From positions 2,604,001 to 2,668,000 of the forward strand of contig NZ_CP132938.1 of the NCBI RefSeq assembly GCF_040358255.1: 64,000 nucleotides of DNA, written 5' to 3'. The translations under genes were made by a program, and so were the position numbers. The stretch is from Tunturibacter gelidoferens. GTDB lineage: Bacteria; Acidobacteriota; Terriglobia; Terriglobales; Acidobacteriaceae. Below are positions 52,591 through 60,694 of the stretch, one piece after another. Every line of letters begins with the position of its first letter. Position 1 is the first letter of the stretch. Below the pieces are notes generated by a model. It was not told the origin of the DNA. It searched no databases and was given only the letters and a program-made list of their open reading frames with translations.

Positions 52591-53055
52591 TTAGTATTTC
52601 GTGATCAGGATTGGGGATGGTTCGTTCAGGAGATAGTGGCGATAGCTGGACCATGGCCAGTCTTCGGCGTGTGGGACGAGGCCTCGTGTGACTGGATTGC
52701 GGTGCATGTATTTTAGTTTTTCGACGCGCTTGTTGTGGGTGAAGACATTGAAGTCGTAGTAGCGAGGCTGCCAGAAGGGACGCTCGGTTAGGCGTCTGGA
52801 AGTGGACAGTTTTAGGGACTGGACGGCTTTTGACAGGGGATCGTCAAGAGGTTCGCTTACAAGGAGGTGGATGTGCTCGGGCATGACTACGTATCCGAGG
52901 ATTTCGAATTTGTAACTGTCTCGGGTCCGTTCCAGGGAGTCTAGTAAGATGTCTCTTGAGGTTGAGGTGTTGAGGTAGGGTTTGCGGTTGTGGCAACTGA
53001 AGGTGATGAAGTGGTGATCGCCTTCCTGTTGGTAGCGCTTGAGGCCGAGCGGCAT
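52591..53055 (-). CDS. REP-associated tyrosine transposase (RAYT, Y1 family)
   Basis: 154 residues. It is predicted to be a single-stranded DNA endonuclease related to IS200/IS605 TnpA. It carries HHFITFSCHNRKPYL, the HUH-type motif in VMPEHIHLLVSEP (His-Ile-His), and the catalytic Tyr in KLKYMHRNPVTRGLV. The C-terminus is short. REP-like hairpins lie directly upstream of its start and about 820 bp beyond its stop. No TnpB or terminal inverted repeats are present, so it is a domesticated RAYT rather than an insertion sequence. Confidence 0.92.
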   Translation of the reverse strand: MPLGLKRYQQEGDHHFITFSCHNRKPYLNTSTSRDILLDSLERTRDSYKFEILGYVVMPEHIHLLVSEPLDDPLSKAVQSLKLSTSRRLTERPFWQPRYYDFNVFTHNKRVEKLKYMHRNPVTRGLVPHAEDWPWSSYRHYLLNEPSPILITKY

Positions 53056-53077
53056 GGGTTGATTTTAGGGTATCGGG

Positions 53078-53126
53078 TTCGCGCTTCCGCGCGAATGCCC
53101 ACATCTCAGAATCGAGATATGGGGCA
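53078..53126 (+). repeat. REP-like double hairpin, copy 3
   Basis: The first hairpin is TTCGCGC-TTCC-GCGCGAA, a perfect 7-bp stem. The second is TGCCCACATCTC/GAGATATGGGGCA. The element is 23 bp upstream of the RAYT start codon, as expected for the substrate of this transposase. Confidence 0.75.
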
Positions 53127-53146
53127 CCCGCCGGAAGATCTACGTC

Positions 53147-53983
53147 CTAGTCATATTGCTTTATCGCTAGATCTGCCAATTTGTGAGGATAAGGAGTTTC
53201 ATACCTCTCCTCCCACAAGGCCACTTCCGACGAACGAAACTCTTTACGAATTTGCTTGATCTCGATCTTTGCTTCATTAAGAAGATTAGGAAGTTCATCA
53301 ATCGTAGTTATTCTGACGCACGTCATATCTTCATTTCTATCTGGATTCGTAAAAAGTATTTCACCAGAACTGACTTGAGTAAGTTCTGGGTCGCCCATTT
53401 CTCCAAGCTTGCAGAGGAGAAGTGGCGAATCGATTACAACTACAGGAAAAATGAAGCGAAAATTGGGAAGTTTACTACTTCGCTCAGCCCGCAGTAGATG
53501 AGAGGCAGCTTTAATGCTTGATACGACGGCGGCATAGGCGACGTCTTTATCATTGAACGCTTGGCGAATGGAAAAAGCTGTATCGACACTCTTTCTTAGC
53601 CAACGAAACTTTTCGAACGGCGATTCCGGCGCTAAGTCACTTTCGGATAAATCGTCCCAACCGATAGAAGCCATAACACTCCTGGTCGCCTGATTCATTA
53701 GGCAATATGTCCAGTACACGTTTTGGCCAAGATTGTTACCGGAGCTGAACAAAATCCACGGCTTTTTAGATGATTTGCACTCTATGGTGAATGCGATCTG
53801 CGTTAATCCGACATGGTCTGGCGACATCGCGATGAGGTCGATTTCTCGCCGTTTCCCTGCCTCATCGTCAGTGTAAAGCTGAGCTTGCTGAACCTCAAAT
53901 CCTGCCTTCCTAAATATTTTGGCGGCTCGCATTTCAAGCGGATATCCCTGTTCGGTCAGCCATTTTTTCACTTCGTCTAGCAA
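53147..53983 (-). CDS. Orphan protein with PD-(D/E)XK nuclease-like signature
   Basis: 278 residues from TTG 53983, with AGAAGG 8 nt upstream. The N-terminal third reads QGYPLEMRAAKIFRKAGFEV, then KRREIDLIAMSP and FTIECKSSKKPW: an E/D-x(n)-E-x-K arrangement like restriction-endonuclease folds. The middle and C-terminus are helical and have no recognised motifs. Codon and base use are much lower in GC than in neighbours. It starts almost at the ffh stop in the same frame; upstream in-frame codons read plausibly to 54040, so a rare start farther upstream is possible. No modification enzyme is adjacent. Confidence 0.75.
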   Translation of the reverse strand: MLDEVKKWLTEQGYPLEMRAAKIFRKAGFEVQQAQLYTDDEAGKRREIDLIAMSPDHVGLTQIAFTIECKSSKKPWILFSSGNNLGQNVYWTYCLMNQATRSVMASIGWDDLSESDLAPESPFEKFRWLRKSVDTAFSIRQAFNDKDVAYAAVVSSIKAASHLLRAERSSKLPNFRFIFPVVVIDSPLLLCKLGEMGDPELTQVSSGEILFTNPDRNEDMTCVRITTIDELPNLLNEAKIEIKQIRKEFRSSEVALWEERYETPYPHKLADLAIKQYD

Positions 53984-54043
53984 AACGTCCGCCTTCTGTT
54001 TGCGAAAGGTCAGTTGCTCCTCAATCGCGAAAGTTTTATCAAC

Positions 54044-55438
54044 TTATCTGCCGAATTTCTGGCGGCCTTGCATTTGGCTCATCATGCGTTGCTGGGCTTT
54101 GATGCCGCCGCCTGAGCCCATGGACTTGAACATCTTTCGCATTTGGGCGTACTGGCGGAGGAGGTTGTTGACGTCTTGTACGGTGGTTCCGCTGCCGCGG
54201 GCGATACGCTTGCGGCGGTTGCCGTTGATGATCTCGTGGTCGAGGCGCTCTTTTTGCGTCATCGAGTTGATGATGGATTCGACGCGGGTGAACTGGCCCT
54301 CGTCTACGTTTTCGACGGCCTGCTGCATGCCGGCGAAGGGGCCGACGGAGGGGAGCATCTTGAGGATGGACTTCATGGAGCCCATCTTTTTGATCTGACG
54401 GAGCTGGTCGCGGAAGTCGTCGAGAGTGAAGCCGTCGCCGGAGAGGGCTTTCTTGGCGAACTGCTCGGCTTTGCCGCGGTCGAGGGTGGATTCGGCGCGC
54501 TCGAGGAGGGTGGCGATGTCGCCGTGACCCATGATGCGGGAGACGATGCGGTCGGGGTGGAAGGGCTCGAAGGCGTCGGGCTTCTCTCCGGTGCCCAAAA
54601 ACTTTATCGGCGCTCCTGTCACGTGGCGGATGGAGAGGGCAGCGCCGCCTCGTGCGTCGCCGTCCATCTTGGTGAGGATGGCGCCGGTGATGGTGAGGAG
54701 ATCGTTGAAGGCCTTGGCGGAGTTGACGGCGTCCTGGCCGGTCATGGCGTCGGCGACGAAGAGGATCTCGGAGGGGTTGAGGAGCTTTTTGAGCTCGGCC
54801 ATCTCCTGCATCAATGCGGCGTCGATCTGGTTGCGGCCGGCGGTGTCGACGATGAGCATGTCGCAGCCGAAGTTGGCGGCGTCGCGCTTGGCCTCTTTGG
54901 CGAGGCGGAGGACGGCTTCGGTGCCGGGCTTCGCGATATCGGAGTCGCTGAGCTTGCCCTCGTAGAGCTGGGCAGAGATGGAGCGGGCTACGATGGCCAG
55001 CTGCTCGCGGGCGGCGGGACGGTAGACGTCGACCGAGACGAGCATGGGGCGGTGGCCGGCTTTTTTGAGCCACTGGGCCAGCTTTCCGCTCGTCGTAGTC
55101 TTTCCTGAACCTTGTAGCCCGGCCATGAGGATGACCGACGGCGGCTGGGAGGACTTCTGGAAGCGGGCGGTGTCGCGGCCGAGGACGTTGACGAGCTCGT
55201 CGTGGACGATCTTGACGATCTGCTCGGAGGGCGAGAGGGCGGTGGCGACCTTTTCGCCGATGGCGCGGGTGCGGATGTGCTCGACGAGCTCGTTGACGAC
55301 GGTGAGGTTGACGTCGGACTCGAGGAGGGCGAGGCGGATCTCGCGGATGGCGTCGGAGATGTTCTCGTCGGAGATGGTGCCCTGGCCGCGGAGGGTCTTG
55401 AAGGAACGCTGGAGTTTGTCGCTTAGGTTTTCAAACAT
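54044..55438 (-). CDS. ffh: Signal recognition particle protein (SRP54)
   Basis: 464 residues. It binds signal sequences and SRP RNA and delivers ribosomes to the membrane via FtsY. The N domain is about 1-95; the G domain has GLQGSGKTTTSGKLA, DTAGRNQIDAALM, TKMDGDARGGAAL; the M domain from about 300 is Met-rich (KMGSMKSILKMLP; MRKMFKSMGSGGGIK). No ribosome site is visible before the ATG. The next gene, the nuclease-like ORF, begins directly after its stop. Confidence 0.96.
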   Translation of the reverse strand: MFENLSDKLQRSFKTLRGQGTISDENISDAIREIRLALLESDVNLTVVNELVEHIRTRAIGEKVATALSPSEQIVKIVHDELVNVLGRDTARFQKSSQPPSVILMAGLQGSGKTTTSGKLAQWLKKAGHRPMLVSVDVYRPAAREQLAIVARSISAQLYEGKLSDSDIAKPGTEAVLRLAKEAKRDAANFGCDMLIVDTAGRNQIDAALMQEMAELKKLLNPSEILFVADAMTGQDAVNSAKAFNDLLTITGAILTKMDGDARGGAALSIRHVTGAPIKFLGTGEKPDAFEPFHPDRIVSRIMGHGDIATLLERAESTLDRGKAEQFAKKALSGDGFTLDDFRDQLRQIKKMGSMKSILKMLPSVGPFAGMQQAVENVDEGQFTRVESIINSMTQKERLDHEIINGNRRKRIARGSGTTVQDVNNLLRQYAQMRKMFKSMGSGGGIKAQQRMMSQMQGRQKFGR

Positions 55439-55490
55439 GACTGCTACAAGTTTACAGGGAATGGCGGCGGATGGTGGCGGGCGGGGGAAA

Positions 55491-55560
55491 TGCCCACTGC
55501 GCGTGGGGCGGTCACTTCGTGACTTGTATACCCCTTCGGTTGGCGCTCCCGTTGGTCGCG
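55491..55560 (+). repeat. Single-arm copy of the palindromic element
   Basis: The stretch TGCCCACTGCGCGTGGGGCG, GTCACTTCGTGAC, GTATACC and CTCCCGTTGGTCG repeats, in inverted orientation, the right arm of the large palindrome at 56941-57125. It overlaps the intergenic space between ffh and the POTRA gene. Confidence 0.7.
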
Positions 55561-55576
55561 ATGGGGGGAGCTACGG

Positions 55577-56863
55577 CTAATTTAATACGCCGCCTTTGGC
55601 GAAGGTGATGGTGAGATCGACGAGGTGGGTGTCGGGGTCGGAGGTGGCTTTGTAGGTGGCGGAATAGCCGGCGAGGGACTGGAGGGCGCTGTTCTTGTGG
55701 AGGAATTCGGTGAGGTAGGTGGCGTCGTAGAAGTCGCCGGGGTTCATGTGCCAGGCGGAGTCGAACTGTTTCTGCTGCTCGTCGGAGAGGCCGAGGGCTT
55801 TGACGCTGTGGATGTGGTACTGCGGGCCAGGGTCGACGGTGATGGTGTAGGAGACGTGGTGGCTGAGGTGGTCGAAGGTGGCGGGGGCCTTGACTTTGGC
55901 GTCCTGAAAGCCTTTGGCGAAGTAGGCGCCGGCGATGATGGAGAGGCTTTGGCGAAGGGCTGCTTCGGAGGCCATGTCGCCGGGCTTCATTTTGGTTTGT
56001 TTGTTGAAGTCGGCGGTGCTGATGATGTCGGAGCCTGGCCAGGTGAGCTGAAAGAGCTGGTAGGGTTGGCCTTCGTTGAGCGTGGCGGTGAGGTCGAGAT
56101 CGATACCACTCGGGGTAACTTGAGGCGGGGCCTCAGTGAGTTTGAGCACGGCCATGTCGAGGTAGCCCTGGTTGTGGTAGGCCGAGGTGAGTGCGGTGGT
56201 GATGGAGGTATGGGTGGTGTTGGTGTCGAAGGGTTGATTGGTCTGGTCTTTGATTACGGTGTCGAGCTTCGGCTGCATGGCGGGAGAGGCGTGCACCAGG
56301 GTGAGGGTATGGACGCGAACCTGGGGGGAGTCGATGGCGAAGCCGATGGAGGATGGGGTGGCACCGGGTTGTGAGCTGACGGCGATTGCCACGATGTTGG
56401 CGGTGACGCCCTTTTCGGCGACCATGGCTTTGAGGGCGGAAGAGATGGTGTCCTGGAGGTTGCCGGCGGTGGGGACGAGGCCGGTGTAGAGAGGGACTCG
56501 GGCCTTGAGCGCGGCGGTGAGTTCGGCGGGAGACCACCAGACGAAGTTGGTAAAGGAGGCGGGGAGGAGGTTTTCGGGCGGCATCGGCTTGAGATCGTAG
56601 ACCAGGCCGGTTGCGTTGGACTCGAAGCGGATGTCGGAGAAGAGACCGGTGTCGCTGAGGTCCTGGGCGGCGGCTTGAACGTCTGCCTGGGTGGCGGTTG
56701 CTCCGGGGTGCAGGCCGCTGACTTTGAGGAGGTCTGCCTGCGAGAAGGTGGGAGCGCCGGTGAAGGTGACGGGCGGCAGTGTGAAGGACTGTGCGGAGAG
56801 GTGGAGGGTGGGGACGGAAAGGCAGAGAGCGAGGAGAGTGAGCCTGAGAGTGGTCGAGCGCAT
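55577..56863 (-). CDS. Exported POTRA-type protein without a beta-barrel
   Basis: 428 residues from ATG 56863. The signal peptide is STTLRLTLLALCLSVPTLHL. Beta-alpha-alpha-beta-beta POTRA-like modules follow (FTGAPTFSQADLLKVSGLHP; TSAYHNQGYLDMAVLKLTEA; IHSVKALGLSDEQQKQFDSA; IDLDLTATLNEGQPYQLFQL). No C-terminal barrel or membrane segment is seen; the chain ends VDLTITFAKGGVLN. It resembles the N-terminal part of BamA/TamA-like proteins and may bind outer-membrane assembly factors. Role is inference. It lies between two related palindromic repeats. Confidence 0.82.
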   Translation of the reverse strand: MRSTTLRLTLLALCLSVPTLHLSAQSFTLPPVTFTGAPTFSQADLLKVSGLHPGATATQADVQAAAQDLSDTGLFSDIRFESNATGLVYDLKPMPPENLLPASFTNFVWWSPAELTAALKARVPLYTGLVPTAGNLQDTISSALKAMVAEKGVTANIVAIAVSSQPGATPSSIGFAIDSPQVRVHTLTLVHASPAMQPKLDTVIKDQTNQPFDTNTTHTSITTALTSAYHNQGYLDMAVLKLTEAPPQVTPSGIDLDLTATLNEGQPYQLFQLTWPGSDIISTADFNKQTKMKPGDMASEAALRQSLSIIAGAYFAKGFQDAKVKAPATFDHLSHHVSYTITVDPGPQYHIHSVKALGLSDEQQKQFDSAWHMNPGDFYDATYLTEFLHKNSALQSLAGYSATYKATSDPDTHLVDLTITFAKGGVLN

Positions 56864-56940
56864 TTGAATGGAAGATACCCCATGCCGCGATGGGAGGAAA
56901 GATGATTTATGGGCAGAGACTTTTGAGAGAAGTCTGTCTT

Positions 56941-57125
56941 GCCGGACGGGCACACTGCGCGTGGAGCGGGCGTTCGCACGCCTTTTTACCGCTTCGCTCA
57001 GGTCCTCCCGTTGGTCGGAGGAGAAGTTGACTCCGACCAACGGGAGGACCGAAGCAGCTAGCCTCGCCCAAACAAGGTATACGCGTCACGAAGTGACCGC
57101 TCCGCGCGCAGTGGGCCCGTCCGGC
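56941..57125. repeat. Long interrupted palindrome (composite REP/MITE-like element)
   Basis: A 20-bp perfect inner stem (57001-57020 with 57031-57050, 10-nt loop GAGAAGTTGA) is nested inside outer arms GCCGGACGGGC/GCCCGTCCGGC at 56941 and 57115, with further partial pairing between. A third, single-arm copy lies at 55491-55560. The element is between the POTRA and xerD genes and contains no open frame. Confidence 0.85.
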
Positions 57126-57226
57126 AGGACGCCTTCTGGCAAGTGGCGGACTTGGTGAGTGGCCAGGTTGGTTCGGGGTGCGAGTCGGCAGGCACAGAGG
57201 ATTCGGGAGCGGGATAATCGACTTCT

Positions 57227-58183
57227 ATGCACGAGATTGGTCAGGCTGACGGGAACGCCCGGACGGTGAGGGAGTTTGTAGCGTATCTGCGGGTCGAAAA
57301 GGGTCTAAGACCGGCCAGCTGCGAGGCGTATCAGCGGGATCTGGAGCAGTTTGCTGAGCATGTCGAGGGGCGGAATGGGTTGCTGGTGGGGGCGATTCAG
57401 GCGGATGTGAGCGGGTTTATGGAGGGGCTGCGGGGGCATGGGGTGGAGTCGCGGTCGATTGCGCGGAAGCTTAGCTGTCTGCGGGGGTTTTATCGCTGGC
57501 TGCTGATGGATAAGCGGATTGCCCATGATCCTACGGTGAACGTGGAGACTCCTGCGAGTTGGAAGGTGCTGCCGAAGTCTTTGGCCGAGGGCGAGGTGGC
57601 CGAGATGCTGGAGCGGACGGGGGTTGCCGCTCGAAGTGCCGATGCAGATGGGCTGGCGCTGCGGGATCATGCGATTTTGGAACTGCTGTATGCGGGTGGG
57701 CTGCGGGTGGGGGAGATCTGCGCGTTGCGGGTGGAGGATGTGCATCTGGACCAGGCGCGGGCGCAGGTTCGGGGGAAGGGCGATAAGGAGAGGATTGTGC
57801 CGCTGGGGCGGTCGGCGGTGGAGGCTTTGGAGAGGTATGTGGCGATGGGAAGGCCGAGCCTCGTGAAGGGCGGCCTGGAGCGGGGAAGTCATACGGTGCA
57901 GCGGGCGCTGTTTCTGAGTGTGCGGGGGCATGCGCTGACGCGGCAGTGGGTTTGGGAGATGGTGCGGTCGGTTTCGGGGACGGGAAGTAAGGCTAGTCCG
58001 CATATGCTGCGGCATAGCTGTGCGACGCACATGGTGGAACATGGGGCGGATCTTAGAAGTGTGCAGACTTTGCTGGGGCATGCCGATATTGCGACGACGC
58101 AGGTTTATACGCATGTGGCACTGGGGCATTTGAAGAAGGTGCACCGGGAGCATCATCCGCGGGGGAAGAGGCGGGTGGTTTGA
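57227..58183 (+). CDS. xerD: Site-specific tyrosine recombinase, XerD-like
   Basis: 318 residues. It resolves chromosome dimers at dif with XerC. The N-terminal SAM-like core-binding domain spans about 14-100, and the catalytic domain follows with residues R160 (GGLRVGEICAL), K184 (VRGKGDKERIV), H259 and R262 (PHMLRHSCATH), H285 (LLGHADIATTQ), and the nucleophile Y294 (VYTHVAL). It is paired with a second Xer-like gene downstream. No att sites or mobile partners are adjacent. Choosing XerD over XerC is by sequence feel only. Confidence 0.9.
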   Translation: MHEIGQADGNARTVREFVAYLRVEKGLRPASCEAYQRDLEQFAEHVEGRNGLLVGAIQADVSGFMEGLRGHGVESRSIARKLSCLRGFYRWLLMDKRIAHDPTVNVETPASWKVLPKSLAEGEVAEMLERTGVAARSADADGLALRDHAILELLYAGGLRVGEICALRVEDVHLDQARAQVRGKGDKERIVPLGRSAVEALERYVAMGRPSLVKGGLERGSHTVQRALFLSVRGHALTRQWVWEMVRSVSGTGSKASPHMLRHSCATHMVEHGADLRSVQTLLGHADIATTQVYTHVALGHLKKVHREHHPRGKRRVV

Positions 58184-58229
58184 AGGTTGGGTTGAAAGGT
58201 TCGGATTGTGGGGGCGGGTGAGGGGCTTC

Positions 58230-58321
58230 GGGATCCTTCGCTGCGCTCAGGATGACGGCAAAGATAAAGGCAAAGACAAAAGCTAAGGCAAAGACAAAGC
58301 CGAAGGCACAGGCAGAGGCAA
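58230..58321 (+). repeat. Palindrome-plus-tail repeat running into the xerC start
   Basis: The head GGGATCCTTCGCTGCGCTCA and GGATGAC are followed by a purine-rich tail of about 65 bp (GCAAAGATAAAGGCAAAGAC and similar). The tail ends ..GAGGCAA immediately before the xerC ATG at 58322, so its GAGG can serve as the ribosome site. It fills the 138-bp gap between the two recombinase genes. Confidence 0.82.
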
Positions 58322-59371
58322 ATGCGGGATAAGGCTGACGAGATCGAAGGATTGGCCGAAGGGTTTCTGGCGATGCTCGCGAATGAGCGCGGGGCGTCGG
58401 AGCATACCGTACGGGCTTATGCGCGCGAGGTGCGGAGCTTTGCGGCTTATCTCAACGAGACGTTGGGAAAGGGTGCGAAGGTGGGTGCGGTGGAGCATCT
58501 GCATATTCGCGCTTACCTGGGGATGTTGTACGAGCGGGGATTGACGAAGGCGAGTGCGGCGCGGGCGCTGGCGGCGGTGAGGAGCTGGTTCAAGTGGCTG
58601 GCGAAGGAGGGGAAGGTGGCGCAGAATCCAGCGCTGCTGGTGAGTACGCCGAAGCTACCGAAGCATCTGCCGCGGGTGCCTAGTATGGAAGAGGTGAATC
58701 GGGTTTTGAATTCGCTGGATGGTTCGACTGAGAAGAGGGCTGGCGGGATGGGCGGTGTCATCTCCGACCCTTCGCAAAGGGTGGGAAAGACGGGGCGCCT
58801 GGATGGTAGTGGCGACTCTGATGAGGGAGATGCTTCGGCGTGGCCGGAGCGGGATCGGGTGATCTTCGAGTTGCTGTATGGGTGCGGGATTCGTAACTCG
58901 GAGCTGGTGGGTTTGAATATGGGCAGCGTGAAGTGGCGCGATGATGCTGTGCTGGTGCGTGGCAAGGGACGAAAGGAGCGGCTGGTGCCTCTGGGAGATG
59001 AGGCGGCGGTGGCGCTTCGAGCGTATCTGCCGCTGCGGGAGGCGAAGCTGGTGGTGGCAGGCAAGGGTGCGCTGGTGCATGATGGGCCGTTGGTGATGAA
59101 TCTGCGAATGCGTGGGGATTGCCGGCTGACGACGCGGAGTGTGGGGCGGATTGTGAAGGCGATTGCTCTGAGCCGGGGGCTGGCAGCGGATGTTCATCCG
59201 CATACGCTGAGACATGCGTTTGGGACGCACATGCTGGAGGAGGGTGCGGATCTGCGGGCGATCCAGGAGATGCTGGGGCATGAGCGACTGTCGACGACGC
59301 AGAGGTATACACAGCTGACGGTGGGTCAGGTGCAGAAGGTGTATGACGAGACGCATCCTCGGGCGAAGTGA
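58322..59371 (+). CDS. xerC: Site-specific tyrosine recombinase, XerC-like
   Basis: 349 residues, longer than usual (about 300). The core-binding domain spans about 5-115; the catalytic domain has R191 ([12 protein letters not shown]), K215 (VRGKGRKER), H294/R297 ([12 protein letters not shown]), H320 ([11 protein letters not shown]) and Y329. About 40 extra residues (136-176, [20 protein letters not shown] onward) are inserted between the domains, low in conservation and rich in Gly and Asp. The DNA of the insert contains a short palindrome. Its ribosome site comes from the upstream repeat. Confidence 0.9.
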   Translation: MRDKADEIEGLAEGFLAMLANERGASEHTVRAYAREVRSFAAYLNETLGKGAKVGAVEHLHIRAYLGMLYERGLTKASAARALAAVRSWFKWLAKEGKVAQNPALLVSTPKLPKHLPRVPSMEEVNRVLNSLDGSTEKRAGGMGGVISDPSQRVGKTGRLDGSGDSDEGDASAWPERDRVIFELLYGCGIRNSELVGLNMGSVKWRDDAVLVRGKGRKERLVPLGDEAAVALRAYLPLREAKLVVAGKGALVHDGPLVMNLRMRGDCRLTTRSVGRIVKAIALSRGLAADVHPHTLRHAFGTHMLEEGADLRAIQEMLGHERLSTTQRYTQLTVGQVQKVYDETHPRAK

Positions 59372-59470
59372 GATTTTTCTGCGGATATTTTTTGGGTTGC
59401 CGGGAGATTTTTTCAGCTTGTGGCTGCTGGGGTTTTTGCGGAAAGTGGTGTTTTGAACGTGGTTTTTTGA

Positions 59471-59508
59471 TGGTGGGATTGTGGTGGATTGTGGTGAGTT
59501 GGTGGTTG
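59471..59508 (+). promoter_or_regulatory. Periodic TGGTG array resembling MraZ boxes (site B)
   Basis: Ten-base blocks TGGTGGGATT, GTGGTGGATT, GTGGTGAGTT, GGTGGTTGGT repeat without a break, and AAAAAAGTGAC follows at about 59533. MraZ binds GTGG-type repeats at roughly 10-bp spacing. Site A at 11290 is similar. The next plus-strand gene is at 60695, and no division gene is nearby. The 374-bp gap 59372-59745 holds this array, a T/G-rich tract and the repeat at 59679. Confidence 0.42.
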
Positions 59509-59678
59509 GTTGATGGTGTTGTTTCTGGTGGCGAAAAAAGTGACAGGATTTTGAGATTTATTTTCGTGTCATGAGATCCGCTCCGGCCGCGCTGATCGGG
59601 TTCGCGGAGGTTGCGGTGGGTTTGCTGATTGCGATGGCGCGCTTATAGCGGATTTGCCTTTGGTGTGAGGAAGGCAAC

Positions 59679-59745
59679 CGCAGATTCCCTCCGGGAAGGA
59701 CAAACAGGAGGGCACGGCAGACTCCATGCCAACTGCTACTTTGCT
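59679..59745 (+). repeat. Palindrome-plus-tail repeat, short copy
   Basis: The head CGCAGATTCCCTCCGGGAAG GACAAACAGGAGGGCAC gives a degenerate palindrome and a short tail. It is related to the copies at 14180 and 62071. It lies in the gap after xerC, just beyond the methyltransferase stop. Confidence 0.55.
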
Positions 59746-60423
59746 CTAGCTGGTGGCGGCGAAGACATAGAAGTCCGCGAAGGAGGTTTCGCCGGGGTTG
59801 GCCGGGTCGTAGGGATAGGCGTTGGGTGTTCTGGACTGGAGAGACCACAGCGGTTGGTTTCGGGCTACCCAGTCGGTGAACTTGCGATGGTGGACGTGCT
59901 TGTAAGGCCAGTCCCGCTCCATGTTGCTGGAGTAGACGATGACGAAGCGGCTGGCGGAGGCGAAGAGTTTTTGCATGTAGGCGTCAAAGACGTGGTCCTC
60001 GACGACGTGGTAGATCACGTCGAGGGACAGCGCCAGATCGGCCATGGTGCCTGCGGGAAGGAGACTGGCTTCGAAGAAGCGTTTGGTGGGATCGCTGGCG
60101 AAGAGAGTGCGACATATCTCAACGGCTTTGGGGGAGATGTCGACGCCGGTGTAGCTGGGATAGCGGGCGAGTTTGAGTTGGGCACCGTCGCCGGAGCCGT
60201 GCTCGATGACGGAGGAGATGCGGTGCTGCTCGACGAATGTGTTGAGGAAGTTGGCTTTGAACTCGGCCAGCCGGTTGTAGCTGCCTGCGCCTGAATCGCC
60301 GCCCTTGCGATAGCGCTGATCCCAGTAGTCGACCGAGCTCCTGAACCGCGCTCTGCGGAGTTGAAGGAGACCCTGACCAAGAACCGGGACGTTCTTTAGG
60401 AAGGACTTGACGCTTCCTAGCAT
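59746..60423 (-). CDS. Class I SAM-dependent methyltransferase
   Basis: 225 residues. After a basic N-terminus (VKSFLKNVPVLGQGLLQLRR) comes DYWDQRYRKGGDSGAGSYNRLAEFK, which is seen in a family of glycan- or sugar-associated methyltransferases. Motif I is VIEHGSGDGAQLKLA, then YTGVDISPKAVEICRTLF and DLALSLDVIYHVVEDHVF. The C-terminal part has HHRKFTDWVARNQPLW. The substrate is unknown; no glycan cluster is adjacent. It is divergent from the lipoprotein gene. Confidence 0.85.
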   Translation of the reverse strand: MLGSVKSFLKNVPVLGQGLLQLRRARFRSSVDYWDQRYRKGGDSGAGSYNRLAEFKANFLNTFVEQHRISSVIEHGSGDGAQLKLARYPSYTGVDISPKAVEICRTLFASDPTKRFFEASLLPAGTMADLALSLDVIYHVVEDHVFDAYMQKLFASASRFVIVYSSNMERDWPYKHVHHRKFTDWVARNQPLWSLQSRTPNAYPYDPANPGETSFADFYVFAATS

Positions 60424-60694
60424 TCGGTTACCTCATTTACCTGGCGATAGGACGGCCACTTTTAGTTTGGACCCGAGGAGCAAAAAGAAGTTAGTTGAGC
60501 AAGTATGTTTCGCCGGATTTTCACAAAGCTTATCATGATGCCTAAGTGAGGACCCTGTGCGATTTGTCGCAGGTCTGCAGTTGAACCTCAAGTGCAACGG
60601 CGTAAGGCACGGGCGACTGCTTTTCGAGTATTCTGCGGGGAGATTCGAGGTGCGGCGTGTGGTAAGCCTGCATCCAATGGGGACGAGGTACGAG

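Noticed and set aside
52591..53055. IS200/IS605 insertion sequence
   Set aside because: No TnpB gene, no element ends, and REP hairpins flank it instead; this is a RAYT.
57227..59371. Integrative element driven by the two tyrosine recombinases
   Set aside because: No attachment repeats, excisionase, relaxase or cargo are seen; both look like chromosomal Xer proteins.
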